DNA from: Clostridiales bacterium
Lineage (GTDB): Bacteria > Bacillota > Clostridia > Oscillospirales > Oscillospiraceae
DNA length: 64,000 bases
Direction of reading: 5' to 3'
NCBI GenBank assembly: GCA_029265405.1
Contig: JAJUJI010000001.1
Coordinates: 186,001-250,000 of the forward strand
Part shown: positions 24,184 through 32,593 of the stretch, piece after piece
Position numbering within the stretch: position 1 is the first letter of the stretch
Layout of the letters: every line of letters begins with the position of its first letter
The notes under the pieces: generated by a model
Databases searched by the model: none
What the model was told of the DNA's origin: nothing
Seen by the model: only the letters and a program-made list of their open reading frames with translations
Program-made: the position numbers and the translations under genes

Positions 24184-25428
24184 ATGGAAACGCTTAAGTT
24201 CCTGAATTTTTTGATAGCCTCAATATTTTTTGCGTGCTATTTTTACCAGATATGCTATATTCCCATACCTTTTATCGTAAGGGAAAAGCCTCATAAAAGG
24301 GCGGGAAAGCACAGGTATGCCGTCCTTATTTCCGCCAGAAACGAGGAAAGGGTCATAGCCCAGCTTATCGAGAGCATAAAGGGGCAGACCTACCCCAAGG
24401 AGCTGGTGACCGTTTTTGTAATGGCCGACAATTGCACCGACCATACGGCCGAGCTTGCCAGAAGGGCGGGCGCGGTGGTCTATGAGCGCTTTAACGAGGC
24501 GCACAAAGGCAAGGGCTACGCCCTTGACTGCCTGCTCGAGCAGATAATGAGCGACTACGGAAAAGAACGTTTCGACGCCTACTTTGTATTCGATGCTGAC
24601 AACTTGCTTGACAAGAATTACATATCGGAAATGAACAAGGTTTTTTCCGACGGATATCAGATAGTAACGAGCTACAGGAATTCGAAAAACTACGGGGACA
24701 ACTGGATCTCGGCCGGCTACGCGCTTTGGTTTCTGCGGGAGTCGGAGTATTTGAACCACGCCCGGATGCTGCTGGGAGCAAGCTGCGCCGTATCCGGAAC
24801 GGGCTTTATGTTCGGCAGGGATATCCTTGAAAAAAGCGGGGGCTGGAAGTATTATCTGCTGACGGAGGATATAGAATTCACGGTACATAACGTTGTGGAG
24901 GGCATAAAAATAGGCTATTGCAAGGACGCGATCGTTTATGACGAGCAGCCGACGAAATTCGGAGCATCATGGAGGCAGAGGATGCGCTGGTCCAGGGGAT
25001 ACCTCCAGGTATTCCGGAAGTACGGGCGCAAGCTTATCGGCGGAGTTTTAAAAGGCGATTTTTCCTGCTTCGATATGAGCATGGCCATCATGCCGGCCAT
25101 TGTCCTCTCGGTTTTGAGCATTATCATAAATATAACGGCATCGATTATCGGCGCTATTGCCGGCGACAACGTCATGATAGCGGTGCTTTCCGTTTTGGAG
25201 ATGCTCAGAAACGCATATTTGCTGGTATTCACGCTGGGCGCCATAACGACGATTTCCGAATGGAAAAAAATAAGAACGAGCGCCGCCAAAAAAATATTAT
25301 ATATGTTTACCTTCCCCCTGTTCATGTTTACTTATATCCCGCTGTCCTTTGCGGCGCTGTTTAAAAGAATCGAGTGGACGCCCATAGAGCACACGAGGGG
25401 CATATCGATAAAAGAGCTGCAAGGCTGA
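24184..25428 (+). CDS. Membrane-bound GT2 family glycosyltransferase
   Basis: The 414-residue protein has an N-terminal membrane helix, a GT-A catalytic domain and three C-terminal helices. Catalytic landmarks are ISARNEERVI, MADNCTD, FDADN (the DxD metal site), LTEDIEF (general-base TED) and QRMRWSRG (QxxRW). This set defines processive or semi-processive GT2 enzymes such as cellulose, hyaluronan and poly-GlcNAc synthases. The product is unknown; a UDP-GlcNAc 2-epimerase gene follows, which would fit a HexNAc-containing polymer. It starts immediately after the TVP38-family gene. Confidence 0.9.
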   Translation: METLKFLNFLIASIFFACYFYQICYIPIPFIVREKPHKRAGKHRYAVLISARNEERVIAQLIESIKGQTYPKELVTVFVMADNCTDHTAELARRAGAVVYERFNEAHKGKGYALDCLLEQIMSDYGKERFDAYFVFDADNLLDKNYISEMNKVFSDGYQIVTSYRNSKNYGDNWISAGYALWFLRESEYLNHARMLLGASCAVSGTGFMFGRDILEKSGGWKYYLLTEDIEFTVHNVVEGIKIGYCKDAIVYDEQPTKFGASWRQRMRWSRGYLQVFRKYGRKLIGGVLKGDFSCFDMSMAIMPAIVLSVLSIIINITASIIGAIAGDNVMIAVLSVLEMLRNAYLLVFTLGAITTISEWKKIRTSAAKKILYMFTFPLFMFTYIPLSFAALFKRIEWTPIEHTRGISIKELQG

Positions 25429-25438
25429 AAAAGAAAAA

Positions 25439-25462
25439 ACCCGCTGCACCGCGGGTCTTTTT
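25439..25462 (+). terminator. Rho-independent terminator after GT2 gene
   Basis: ACCCGC (25439-25444) pairs with GCGGGT (25451-25456), extended by flanking A/T runs, and is followed by CTTTTT. Confidence 0.8.
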
Positions 25463-25475
25463 CATTTTGGCGTCC

Positions 25476-25504
25476 TTTACATAACCGGCTTTTTGAATTA
25501 TACT
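25476..25504 (+). promoter_or_regulatory. Promoter of the UDP-GlcNAc 2-epimerase gene
   Basis: TTTACA (25476-25481) and TATACT (25499-25504) with a 17-bp spacer, directly after the GT2 terminator. Confidence 0.7.
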
Positions 25505-25578
25505 ACACGCGAACACCGCGCGCATGCCGCGAGGCAAAGGCTGCGGGCAAGCGGGCTTTGCCTCGGAGAGGAACGGAA

Positions 25579-26733
25579 ATGGACGATAAAAAAAAGATAA
25601 TGATAGTTGTGGGGACCAGACCCGAGATTACCAAAATGTATCCCGTAATAAGGGAGCTGAAAGAAAACGCGGACAAGTTTGACACGAGGCTTGTGGTTAC
25701 TGGACAGCACAGGGAACAGCTCAGGCAGATGCTGGACTGCTTTGGCCTGTCCCCCGACATAAATATGGATATAATGAAGCCGAACCAGTCTCTTTCGTAC
25801 ATTACCTCGGCGACCGTCTCCGGACTGGACGAAATATTCTCAAAGGAGCGGCCGGATTTGGTGCTTGTGCACGGGGATACGGCCGCGACTCTAAGCGCCT
25901 CCCTGGCGGCCTTCTACCATAGGATTCCGGTTGGGCACGTCGAGGCGGGGCTCCGCTCCCACAACAAGCTTTCCCCCTGGCCTGAAGAGGTCAACAGAAG
26001 GGCTACGGACGTAATAGCCGACCTGCTGTTTGCTCCGACGCGGGTGGGCCGCGAAAACCTGCTCAGGGAAGGCTGCGACCCGGAGCGCATATTTGTGACG
26101 GGCCAGACCGCCGTCGATACGGCCATGCTCCCGCAGCACGACACGCATAGGTTTAAGGATGAGGCTCTAAAAAGGCTTGAGGAGCATAAGGGAAGGATAA
26201 TAGCGGTGACCGCCCATAGGCGGGAAAACTACGGGCGGCCGTTTGAAAACATGTTTTCGGCTATACGCCGTCTGGCGGACGAGTTTTCCGATGTGCTGGT
26301 GGTTTATCCGGTGCATCTAAGCCCCGTTGTGAGGGAAGCGGCAAGCCGCGTGCTCGGGGGGCATGAGCGCATCCTGCTGCTGGAGCCCGCCGATTATATG
26401 GATATGATAAGGCTGCTGCGCCTATCCTACATGGTAATGAGCGATTCGGGCGGCTTGCAGGAGGAGACGGCCGTCTTTGGAAAGCCCATGGTGCTCATGC
26501 GGGATACGACGGAGCGTCCGGAGGGCGTTGAGGCGGGCTCGGTTTATCTGTCCGGCGTTGAGGAAGAGGATATCTACAGCATAGGCAGACGCCTGCTGAC
26601 AGATAAGGAATATTATCGCAAAATGGCCTCGGCCAGGAACCCCTTCGGCGACGGGCAGGCCTCGCGCCGCATAGTGCGCGTTATCATGAGGTATTTCGGT
26701 ATGGCTGAAGCCCTGCCAGACGAGTTTTGCTGA
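25579..26733 (+). CDS. wecB: UDP-N-acetylglucosamine 2-epimerase (non-hydrolysing)
   Basis: The 384-residue enzyme interconverts UDP-GlcNAc and UDP-ManNAc for cell-wall teichoic acid or capsule precursors. Signatures: MIVVGTRPEITKMYPVI, VTGQHREQL, VHGDTAATLSASLAAFY, GHVEAGLRS, PEEVNRRATD, VTAHRRENYG, and SDSGGLQEETAVFGKPMVLMRDTTERPEG. All are in the family order. The ATG at 25579 has GGAGAGG upstream; the alternative at 25558 lies before that site. It probably shares a transcript with the following methyltransferase gene. Confidence 0.95.
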   Translation: MDDKKKIMIVVGTRPEITKMYPVIRELKENADKFDTRLVVTGQHREQLRQMLDCFGLSPDINMDIMKPNQSLSYITSATVSGLDEIFSKERPDLVLVHGDTAATLSASLAAFYHRIPVGHVEAGLRSHNKLSPWPEEVNRRATDVIADLLFAPTRVGRENLLREGCDPERIFVTGQTAVDTAMLPQHDTHRFKDEALKRLEEHKGRIIAVTAHRRENYGRPFENMFSAIRRLADEFSDVLVVYPVHLSPVVREAASRVLGGHERILLLEPADYMDMIRLLRLSYMVMSDSGGLQEETAVFGKPMVLMRDTTERPEGVEAGSVYLSGVEEEDIYSIGRRLLTDKEYYRKMASARNPFGDGQASRRIVRVIMRYFGMAEALPDEFC

Positions 26734-26757
26734 AAAAATTGCGATAGAGGGTTTTAT

Positions 26758-27639
26758 ATGAGCGATGTCTTCGACAAGCGGCTGTTTGAACGGCTTTGGA
26801 ACGGCAAATTTGAGGAGGGAAGGAGCACCCGCCGGGCCACCTGGGACGAAAGGGCCGACGAATGGGACAGGAAGTACCGGGAGGAAAACAACGGCAGCGC
26901 TCCCCGCGAGCTGAGGATGAAGGATACCGCCGAGTATCTGCGCTCAAGGGGTCTGCTGGGCCCCGATTGCGACGTGGCGGACGTGGGCTGCGGTCCGGGC
27001 CGCTTCGCCGCCGAGTTTGCCAAAACAGCCAGGTATGTATTGGGCATAGACATATCGCCGAAGATGGCCGATTACGGAGCGAAATATTGCCGGGAGCAGG
27101 GCTTGGAAAATACCGAATTCAAGGCCCTGGATTTTCAGGAGGCGGATATCGCGGCCCTCGGCTGGGAAGGGCGCTTCGACCTGGTGTTTACGTCCATAAC
27201 GCCGGCGATAAGGGGGAGCGGCCTTGACAAGATAATAGCCATGAGCCGCGGCTGGTGCTACAACTCCTGCTTTGTCTACAACCGCAACGAGCTTCATGAC
27301 AGAATACTCAGGGAGCTTTTCGGGCGGGAGCCGAAGCGGGAAAAAACCACCCATTCCTCATGGTTTTACGAGCTTTTCAATGTGCTTTGGTTCAGGGGCT
27401 ATTACCCTGAGACTCGCTATTACAAGCAGCGCAGGGAAATGCCCGTTTGCGCGGACCGAGCTTCGGCGGCGAGACTGGCCGACTACCTGCTGGAGGACGG
27501 CGAGCAAACCGAGGAAAACGTCGGCAGGATACAACGCTTCCTTGAAATAAACGCAGGCCCGGACGGCACGGTTGCCGAACGCAGCGATTGCTGGTACGGC
27601 TGGCTTTTGTGGGATGTCAGGGACAGGCACGACAGATAA
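26758..27639 (+). CDS. Class I SAM-dependent methyltransferase
   Basis: This 293-residue protein has a helical N-terminal cap with WDERADEWDRKYREE, then motif I VADVGCGPGRFAAEFA, motif II GIDISPKMADYG and a post-I acidic loop (ALDFQEAD). The C-terminal part is rich in aromatic residues (SSWFYELFNVLWFRGYYPETRYY) and unlike small-molecule methyltransferases I know well. The substrate is unknown. It follows the epimerase by 24 nt and precedes the moeA leader. Confidence 0.85.
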   Translation: MSDVFDKRLFERLWNGKFEEGRSTRRATWDERADEWDRKYREENNGSAPRELRMKDTAEYLRSRGLLGPDCDVADVGCGPGRFAAEFAKTARYVLGIDISPKMADYGAKYCREQGLENTEFKALDFQEADIAALGWEGRFDLVFTSITPAIRGSGLDKIIAMSRGWCYNSCFVYNRNELHDRILRELFGREPKREKTTHSSWFYELFNVLWFRGYYPETRYYKQRREMPVCADRASAARLADYLLEDGEQTEENVGRIQRFLEINAGPDGTVAERSDCWYGWLLWDVRDRHDR

Positions 27640-27677
27640 AAGCGTATGCGTATAGAAGTAAAAATAGAAAAAAACTA

Positions 27678-27706
27678 TTTACTTATTGCATATTGAAAGG
27701 TATAAT
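27678..27706 (+). promoter_or_regulatory. Promoter upstream of the moeA leader
   Basis: TTTACT (27678-27683) and TATAAT (27701-27706) with a 17-bp spacer. The next gene start is 432 bp away, implying a long untranslated leader or an independent RNA. Confidence 0.65.
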
Positions 27707-27712
27707 GGAATA

Positions 27713-28138
27713 AAATTGAACAGACTGTTTCCGTGCCGAGCGGTCTAAGGGCTTGCTTGAAAGCCTATGGGTGTTCGGCCTGAGGGAGGGCTTATTTGCC
27801 TTCGGCCTCGCGGGGCAGCGGGAGGAAACTCCCCCGCCTTCACTTTTTGAGAAGGAGACAAAACGGCGCGCCGTACCTTCGGAGCGTTTGCGCTTGAATT
27901 TGAGCTTTGCTTGGCAGGCTGTTTTGTATCCGCAGAACAGTCTGCCAATTTGTTGTCGCGCACAGGCCCCGCCGCAGTCGGGGCCTGTGCGCTGCGGCCG
28001 GCGCGGCGGCAAGACGCTGCGGCCGGGGGCGGACGGCGGGCGCCAAACGCCGTCCGCCCGCTCCTCCGATTTCTTGCTTATGGGCAAGTTTTGTGATAAT
28101 ATTGACGCTGACATCAATTATCAAATATGAGGTGCAAA
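27713..28138 (+). ncRNA. Putative structured leader RNA of the moeA operon
   Basis: Between a good promoter and moeA lie about 425 nt without a credible gene. Three strong consecutive hairpins are visible: 27911-27923 with 27936-27948 (13 bp, one G-U), 27958-27970 with 27980-27992 (13 bp, perfect) and 28027-28038 with 28048-28059 (12 bp, perfect). A GGGAG-GAAA-CTCCC tetraloop hairpin lies further upstream. The repeat GCTGCGGCCGG occurs twice between hairpins two and three. The stretch TGATA-AT-ATTGA ... TCAATTATCA just before moeA is another imperfect repeat. Since the operon makes molybdenum cofactor, a Moco-type riboswitch is possible, but I cannot match its conserved core by eye. Terminators followed by T-runs are not evident. 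Confidence 0.4.
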
Positions 28139-29347
28139 ATGCAGATAATGCCGGAAGCGGCCCGAGATATGCTGCTTGAACTGCCGGTCGCGCTTGAAGC
28201 GGAGACGTCGAGACTGCTCCCGTCTCTGGGAAGGGTGCTGGCGGAGGACATACATGCCCTGTTCGATGTTCCGCCCTTTGACCGCAGCCCATTTGACGGG
28301 TGGGCCTTGAGAGGGGAGGACACAAGCGAGGCTTCAAGAGAGAAGCCGGTCAGGCTCAGGATAACGGAGGAAATACCCGCCGGCGGCGTGCCGGCTCTGG
28401 AAGTCGTTCAAGGTACGGCGGCTAAAATTCTGACGGGCGCCCCTATTCCCAAGGGCGCCAACGCCACAGTGAAATACGAGGAAACCTCCTGGGAGGACGG
28501 TTTTGCCGTATTTGCAAGGCCTGTGCGGCCAAATTCCAACATAATCCCTGCCGGGGAGGACATACGCAAAGGCGCCAGGGTGATTGAAAGGGGCATCAGG
28601 ATAACTCCGGCCGTTCTGGGGGCGGCCGCCAGCTTGGGGTACGGTGAAATAAGGACGTATAAAAAGCCAAGAGTCGCCGTTTTCAGCACGGGCTCGGAGC
28701 TTCTGATGCCGGGGGAGGCGCTTGAGCCGGGCAAGATATACAACAGCAATAATTTCACAATCTGCGGCGCCCTGCGCAATTTGGGAATTGAGGCCGAGTC
28801 GATGGGTATAATACCCGACGACCTGGACCGGATATCGGGAAAGCTTGCGGAGGCGATGAAGGGCTATGACGCCGTTGTGACAACGGGAGGAGCGTCTACC
28901 GGCGATTACGATTATGCCGTGCGTTCGGCCGAGACGATAGGCGCCAGGCTGCTTTTCCATAAGGTGAATATGAAGCCAGGCGGCTCCATGATGGCTGCGG
29001 AAAAGGACGGAAAGCTTTATCTCGGCCTGTCGGGGAGCCCCGCGGCGGCGCTTCTTGGCCTGTATTATATAGCGCTGCCGTACTTTAAAAAGCTCTGCGG
29101 CTTGAAGGCTGTAATGCCTAAGACGGTCTATGTTCATCTTAAAAACGCGCTCGTAAAGGAGAGCCCTAAGCTTCGCATCCTGCGGGGCAAGCTGGTCGTG
29201 GAAAACGGCAGGGCCATGTTTGAGGAGGATGAGAGCCGCGGCAACATAGCCGTTTCATCCTTCCTGGAAAGCGACATGCTCGCGGAGGTGCCGGCGGGCA
29301 GCGGCAAGCTGCCGGCCGGGACGCTGCTGCGCGGCTTCATGATTTGA
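28139..29347 (+). CDS. moeA: Molybdopterin molybdenumtransferase MoeA
   Basis: The 402-residue enzyme inserts molybdate (or tungstate) into adenylylated molybdopterin. The MoeA domains are in order: N-terminal LGRVLAEDIHALFDVPPFDRSPFDGWAL; the substrate-binding TGAPIPKGANATVKYE; the MogA-like domain with VFSTGSELLMPGE, IYNSNNFTICGAL, TTGGASTGDYD and LSGSPAAAL; and domain IV. GAGGTG just before ATG 28139 supports this start over 28127. It is first in moeA-mogA-mobB-moaA-moaC, with short gaps or overlaps throughout. Confidence 0.95.
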   Translation: MQIMPEAARDMLLELPVALEAETSRLLPSLGRVLAEDIHALFDVPPFDRSPFDGWALRGEDTSEASREKPVRLRITEEIPAGGVPALEVVQGTAAKILTGAPIPKGANATVKYEETSWEDGFAVFARPVRPNSNIIPAGEDIRKGARVIERGIRITPAVLGAAASLGYGEIRTYKKPRVAVFSTGSELLMPGEALEPGKIYNSNNFTICGALRNLGIEAESMGIIPDDLDRISGKLAEAMKGYDAVVTTGGASTGDYDYAVRSAETIGARLLFHKVNMKPGGSMMAAEKDGKLYLGLSGSPAAALLGLYYIALPYFKKLCGLKAVMPKTVYVHLKNALVKESPKLRILRGKLVVENGRAMFEEDESRGNIAVSSFLESDMLAEVPAGSGKLPAGTLLRGFMI

Positions 29348-29362
29348 AAAGGAGGGTATGCC

Positions 29363-29860
29363 ATGAGCTGGAAGGCAGCCGTCATTACGGTGAGCGACAA
29401 GGGGTATGCCGGTAAGCGCGAGGACACCGGAGGGCCGCTGGTCGCCGAAATGCTGAGGCAGGCCGGATACGAGATCGCCTATGCCTCGATTGTTCCCGAC
29501 GAAAGGGAGATGATAGAAAGGGAGCTGATAAAAACGGCGGACGAGCTGGACATCGCCCTTACCGTCACCACGGGCGGAACGGGCTTTTCGCCGCGCGACG
29601 TGACCCCGGAAGCCACCGTAGCCGTATGCCAGAGGCTTGCCCCGGGCATAGGAGAGGCAATGAGATATGAAAGCCTGAAGGTTACAAACCGCGCCATGCT
29701 GTCGCGCGCTGCGGCGGGCATCAGGGGCTCGACGCTGATAGTCAACCTGCCCGGCAGCCCCAAGGCTATCAGGGAGAATCTGGCGGCGGTGCTCCCGGCG
29801 CTTGACCACGGGCTGGAAATGCTGAGAAAAGAGCAGAGGGACCATGCCGAAAACGGCTGA
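29363..29860 (+). CDS. mogA: Molybdopterin adenylyltransferase MogA/MoaB
   Basis: This 165-residue MPT-binding protein shows VITVSDKGYAGKREDTGGPL, the active-site region TTGGTGFSPRDVTPEAT and LPGSPKAIRENL. It adenylylates molybdopterin before metal insertion by MoeA. GGAGGG precedes the ATG 15 nt after moeA, and its end overlaps mobB by 17 nt, so the genes are co-translated. Confidence 0.93.
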   Translation: MSWKAAVITVSDKGYAGKREDTGGPLVAEMLRQAGYEIAYASIVPDEREMIERELIKTADELDIALTVTTGGTGFSPRDVTPEATVAVCQRLAPGIGEAMRYESLKVTNRAMLSRAAAGIRGSTLIVNLPGSPKAIRENLAAVLPALDHGLEMLRKEQRDHAENG

Positions 29861-30350
29861 AATACCCGTGTTTTCCGTAGTGGCCTGGTCGGGCTCGGGC
29901 AAAACCACCTTCCTTGAAAAGCTGATACCGGAGCTGAAAAAGCGCGGCCTTCGCGTAGCGGCCGTCAAGCATGACGCCCACGGCTTCGATATAGACCGGG
30001 AGGATAAGGATACCGGCAGGCTTACGAAGGCTGGAGCGGACGTCACCGCCATATTCTGCGGCGATAGGGCGGCCGTGATGGAAAACAGGCCGCTGACGGC
30101 CGAAGAGGTAGTCGGGCGCATTACGGATGTGGACGTAATAATAACCGAGGGCTGCAAGACCGGTCCGTGGCGGAAAATAGCGCTTATGCGGGCCGCCTCC
30201 GGCAAGCCCCTGCCGGCGCCGGTGGAGGAATGCCTTGCCATCGTCACCGACTGCGAGATTAAGACGGACAAGCCTCTGTTCGGGCTTGACGATGCGGCGG
30301 GAGTGGCGAATCTGATAATAAGAAGCATGGATTGGGACAATGAACGATAA
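29844..30350 (+). CDS. mobB: Molybdopterin-guanine dinucleotide biosynthesis accessory protein MobB
   Basis: The 168-residue P-loop GTPase has Walker A WSGSGKTTFLE near residue 16 and the MobB motif VAAVKHDAHGFDIDREDKDTGRLTKAGAD, and later IITEGCK. MobB assists nucleotide attachment to Moco and molybdoenzyme loading. It overlaps mogA upstream and moaA downstream (11 nt). No separate mobA is present in this operon. Confidence 0.93.
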   Translation: MPKTAEIPVFSVVAWSGSGKTTFLEKLIPELKKRGLRVAAVKHDAHGFDIDREDKDTGRLTKAGADVTAIFCGDRAAVMENRPLTAEEVVGRITDVDVIITEGCKTGPWRKIALMRAASGKPLPAPVEECLAIVTDCEIKTDKPLFGLDDAAGVANLIIRSMDWDNER

Positions 30351-31284
30351 TTGCGGGAGAAATATTAGATACCTGCGGCTTTCGGTGACGGATTTGTGCA
30401 ACCTGAGATGCGCCTACTGCATGCCGGCGGAGGGCGTAGAAAAGCTTTCCCACGGCGAAATCCTGTCCGTTGAGGAGATAGGGGAGATAGTCGCGGCGGC
30501 GGCCGAATGCGGCATTGAAAAGGTACGCATAACCGGCGGCGAGCCGCTGGTCCGCCGCGGCATAATGGAGATCTGCCGCCTGTGCGCGTCTACGCGCGGC
30601 ATTAAGGAGGTCGTTTTGACGACCAACGGAGTGCGGCTCGCCGAATGGGCCGGCCAGCTCCGGGAAGCCGGCGTAAGCAGGGTGAACATATCCCTGGATA
30701 CGCTCAAGGCCGGCAAATACAAGGAGATTACCAGACTCGGCAGCATAGACGACGTTTTCAGGGGCATGGACGCGGCCAAGGCGGCCGGCTTTGAAAAGCT
30801 AAAGCTCAACGCGGTGCTCATCGGCGGCTTCAACGACGACGAAATACCCGACTTCGTGGCCCTTACCAGAGACGAGGACATAGAGGTCCGATTTATTGAG
30901 CTTATGCCCATAGGCGAGTGCGCCGGCTGGGACAAAAGCCGCTTCATAGCCAGCGACGCGGTGCTGAAGGCTGTCCCTGAGCTGGAGCCGGCGGGCGCGT
31001 CCGGAGTGGCGAGGCTTTACAAGGTCAGGGGCCATAAGGGCAGCGTGGGCCTGATAAGCCCTATAAGCTCCCATTTTTGCTCCGTTTGCGACAGGATCAG
31101 AGTCACGGCCGACGGCAGGCTCAAGCCCTGCCTGCATTCGGCGGAAGAGATCAAGCTTAAGGGCCTGCACGGGGAGGAGCTTAAGGCGGCGGTGGAGGCG
31201 GCGATAAAAAGCAAGCCCAAAGGGCATAGGCTGAACCAGGCAGCCAGCGAAAGCGCCAGAAGCATGTTCAGGATAGGGGGTTGA
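30340..31284 (+). CDS. moaA: GTP 3',8-cyclase MoaA
   Basis: This 314-residue radical-SAM enzyme performs the first step of Moco synthesis, converting GTP to 3',8-cyclo-7,8-dihydro-GTP. The N-terminal cluster motif is CNLRCAYCMP, followed by GGEPLVRRG and the TTNG strand. The C-terminal substrate cluster Cys residues appear in FCSVCDRIRVTADGRLKPCL. It lacks the canonical C-terminal GG tail context in part but does end with IGG, as MoaA proteins normally do. It overlaps mobB and is followed after 3 nt by moaC. Confidence 0.95.
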   Translation: MNDNCGRNIRYLRLSVTDLCNLRCAYCMPAEGVEKLSHGEILSVEEIGEIVAAAAECGIEKVRITGGEPLVRRGIMEICRLCASTRGIKEVVLTTNGVRLAEWAGQLREAGVSRVNISLDTLKAGKYKEITRLGSIDDVFRGMDAAKAAGFEKLKLNAVLIGGFNDDEIPDFVALTRDEDIEVRFIELMPIGECAGWDKSRFIASDAVLKAVPELEPAGASGVARLYKVRGHKGSVGLISPISSHFCSVCDRIRVTADGRLKPCLHSAEEIKLKGLHGEELKAAVEAAIKSKPKGHRLNQAASESARSMFRIGG

Positions 31285-31287
31285 AAC

Positions 31288-31761
31288 ATGGAGCTGACCC
31301 ATTTCGGCCAGGGAGGAAGGGCCAGGATGGTGGATGTGAGCGAGAAGGACAAGACCGTGCGAATTGCCAGGGCGGTAGGAAAGGTAAGGCTCAATCCGCA
31401 AACCTTTGCGCTTGTCATGGAAGGCAGGATGAAGAAGGGGGATGTGCTGGCGGTGGCACAGGTTGCCGGGATCATGGCGGCCAAGCAGTGCTCGTCGCTT
31501 ATACCCATGTGCCATCCCGTGGCGATAACCGGGGCGGACATAGATTTTGCCCCCGACGGCGACAGCGGCGTCATTGGCATAACGGCCGAGGTGCGCTGCA
31601 AGGGCGAAACGGGAGTGGAAATGGAGGCCCTGACGGCGGTTGCGGCGGCTGCGCTCACCATATACGACATGTGCAAGGCCGTTCAGCGCGATATTGAAAT
31701 AACGGATATCAAGCTTGCCTATAAAAGCGGAGGCAAGAGCGGAGAATTTGTAAACGTATAG
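31288..31761 (+). CDS. moaC: Cyclic pyranopterin monophosphate synthase MoaC
   Basis: The 157-residue protein matches MoaC throughout: RMVDVSEKDKTVRIARA, KKGDVLAVAQVAGIMAAKQ, LIPMCHPVAITGADIDF, EVRCKGETGVEMEALTAV and TIYDMCKAV. It converts the MoaA product to cyclic pyranopterin monophosphate. All catalytic-loop residues visible in the family (K, H, E) are kept. It starts 3 nt after the moaA stop. Confidence 0.96.
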   Translation: MELTHFGQGGRARMVDVSEKDKTVRIARAVGKVRLNPQTFALVMEGRMKKGDVLAVAQVAGIMAAKQCSSLIPMCHPVAITGADIDFAPDGDSGVIGITAEVRCKGETGVEMEALTAVAAAALTIYDMCKAVQRDIEITDIKLAYKSGGKSGEFVNV

Positions 31762-31805
31762 CGAATGAGCGTAAAAATGCGCTGGGAATAGAAGGAGCTG
31801 CAGGT

Positions 31806-32243
31806 ATGGCAAAGGTGCTCGCTGTTTGCGTAAGCGAAAAAAAGGGAACAAAAAAGCATGCGGTTGCCGAGGCGGAGCTTAAGCTCAACCACGGCATCGT
31901 CGGGGACGCCCACGCGGGGGACTGGCACAGGCAGGTCAGCCTGCTGGGGAACGAAAGCGTAGACAAGGTTAGGCGGCGGCTGCCGGAAGGGAGAAAGATC
32001 GAGGCCGGGGCGTTTGCCGAAAATATACTTACGGAAGGCATAGAATTGTACAAGCTTCCTATAGGGACACGGCTTAGGGTGGGCAAGGCCCTGCTTGAGG
32101 TCACCCAGATAGGAAAGGAGTGCCACGAGGCCTGCGAAATAAGGAGGCTTACCGGAGACTGCGTTATGCCCAGAGAGGGGATATTCGCCATAGTACTGGA
32201 GGAGGGTACCGTAAAGGCGGGAGACGCCGTTGAGCTGGCGTAA
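31806..32243 (+). CDS. MOSC-domain protein
   Basis: This 145-residue protein is a stand-alone MOSC (Moco sulfurase C-terminal) domain: KLNHGIVGDAHAGDWHRQVSLL, AGAFAENILTEGIELYKLPIGTRLRVG, LEVTQIGKECHEAC (conserved Cys) and REGIFAIVLEEG. MOSC proteins deliver or carry sulfur for metal-sulfur clusters such as sulfurated Moco. AAGGAG precedes the ATG. It follows moaC by 45 nt and probably ends the Moco operon. Confidence 0.92.
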   Translation: MAKVLAVCVSEKKGTKKHAVAEAELKLNHGIVGDAHAGDWHRQVSLLGNESVDKVRRRLPEGRKIEAGAFAENILTEGIELYKLPIGTRLRVGKALLEVTQIGKECHEACEIRRLTGDCVMPREGIFAIVLEEGTVKAGDAVELA

Positions 32244-32593
32244 GCCTGCCAAACGGCAAATGGAGTCGGATGTAATTTCGCAACCGCTCTGCTCCGCGCG
32301 CCGGACGGCATAAGGGAGTGTATTTTTGCGGCCGAAGCTGCAAAAAAACGCCGAAAAGAGCGTTCATGCTTCGCTCGGCGGCAGCTTGCCTATCAGTTCG
32401 CGCTTGAAAACAAGCATGTACTGATGCTTTATTTGCGATTGCCGGCCTGACTTTCGTTCCGGCGGCGTTATGGCATAATGCTTTCTGCGGCGGGAGCTTG
32501 GCAGGCCAAACAGGGGCCCGCCTCGCGCTTCAACAGCCGTCAGACGGGCGTTGCCTATATGGATGAGATGATTGGGGAGGGAGGAATTTTCCT
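32244..32593 (+). other. 350-bp non-coding gap after the MOSC gene
   Basis: No credible gene is visible. A hairpin at 32323-32346 (TTTTTGCGGC, loop CGAA, GCTGCAAAAA, one G-U pair) may terminate transcription although no T-run follows it. A GGCATAATGC -10-like element lies near 32472-32481, without a clear -35. The gap separates the Moco operon from the MoeA-like gene. Confidence 0.5.

Noticed and set aside
27730-27790. tRNA-Ser-like segment (GCCGAGCGGTCTAAGG followed by CTTGAAA)
   Set aside because: It resembles the D-arm and anticodon loop of tRNA-Ser, but the D-arm has an extra base, the anticodon stem gives a 6-nt loop, and no proper T-arm or acceptor stem follows. It is at best a relic, or chance.
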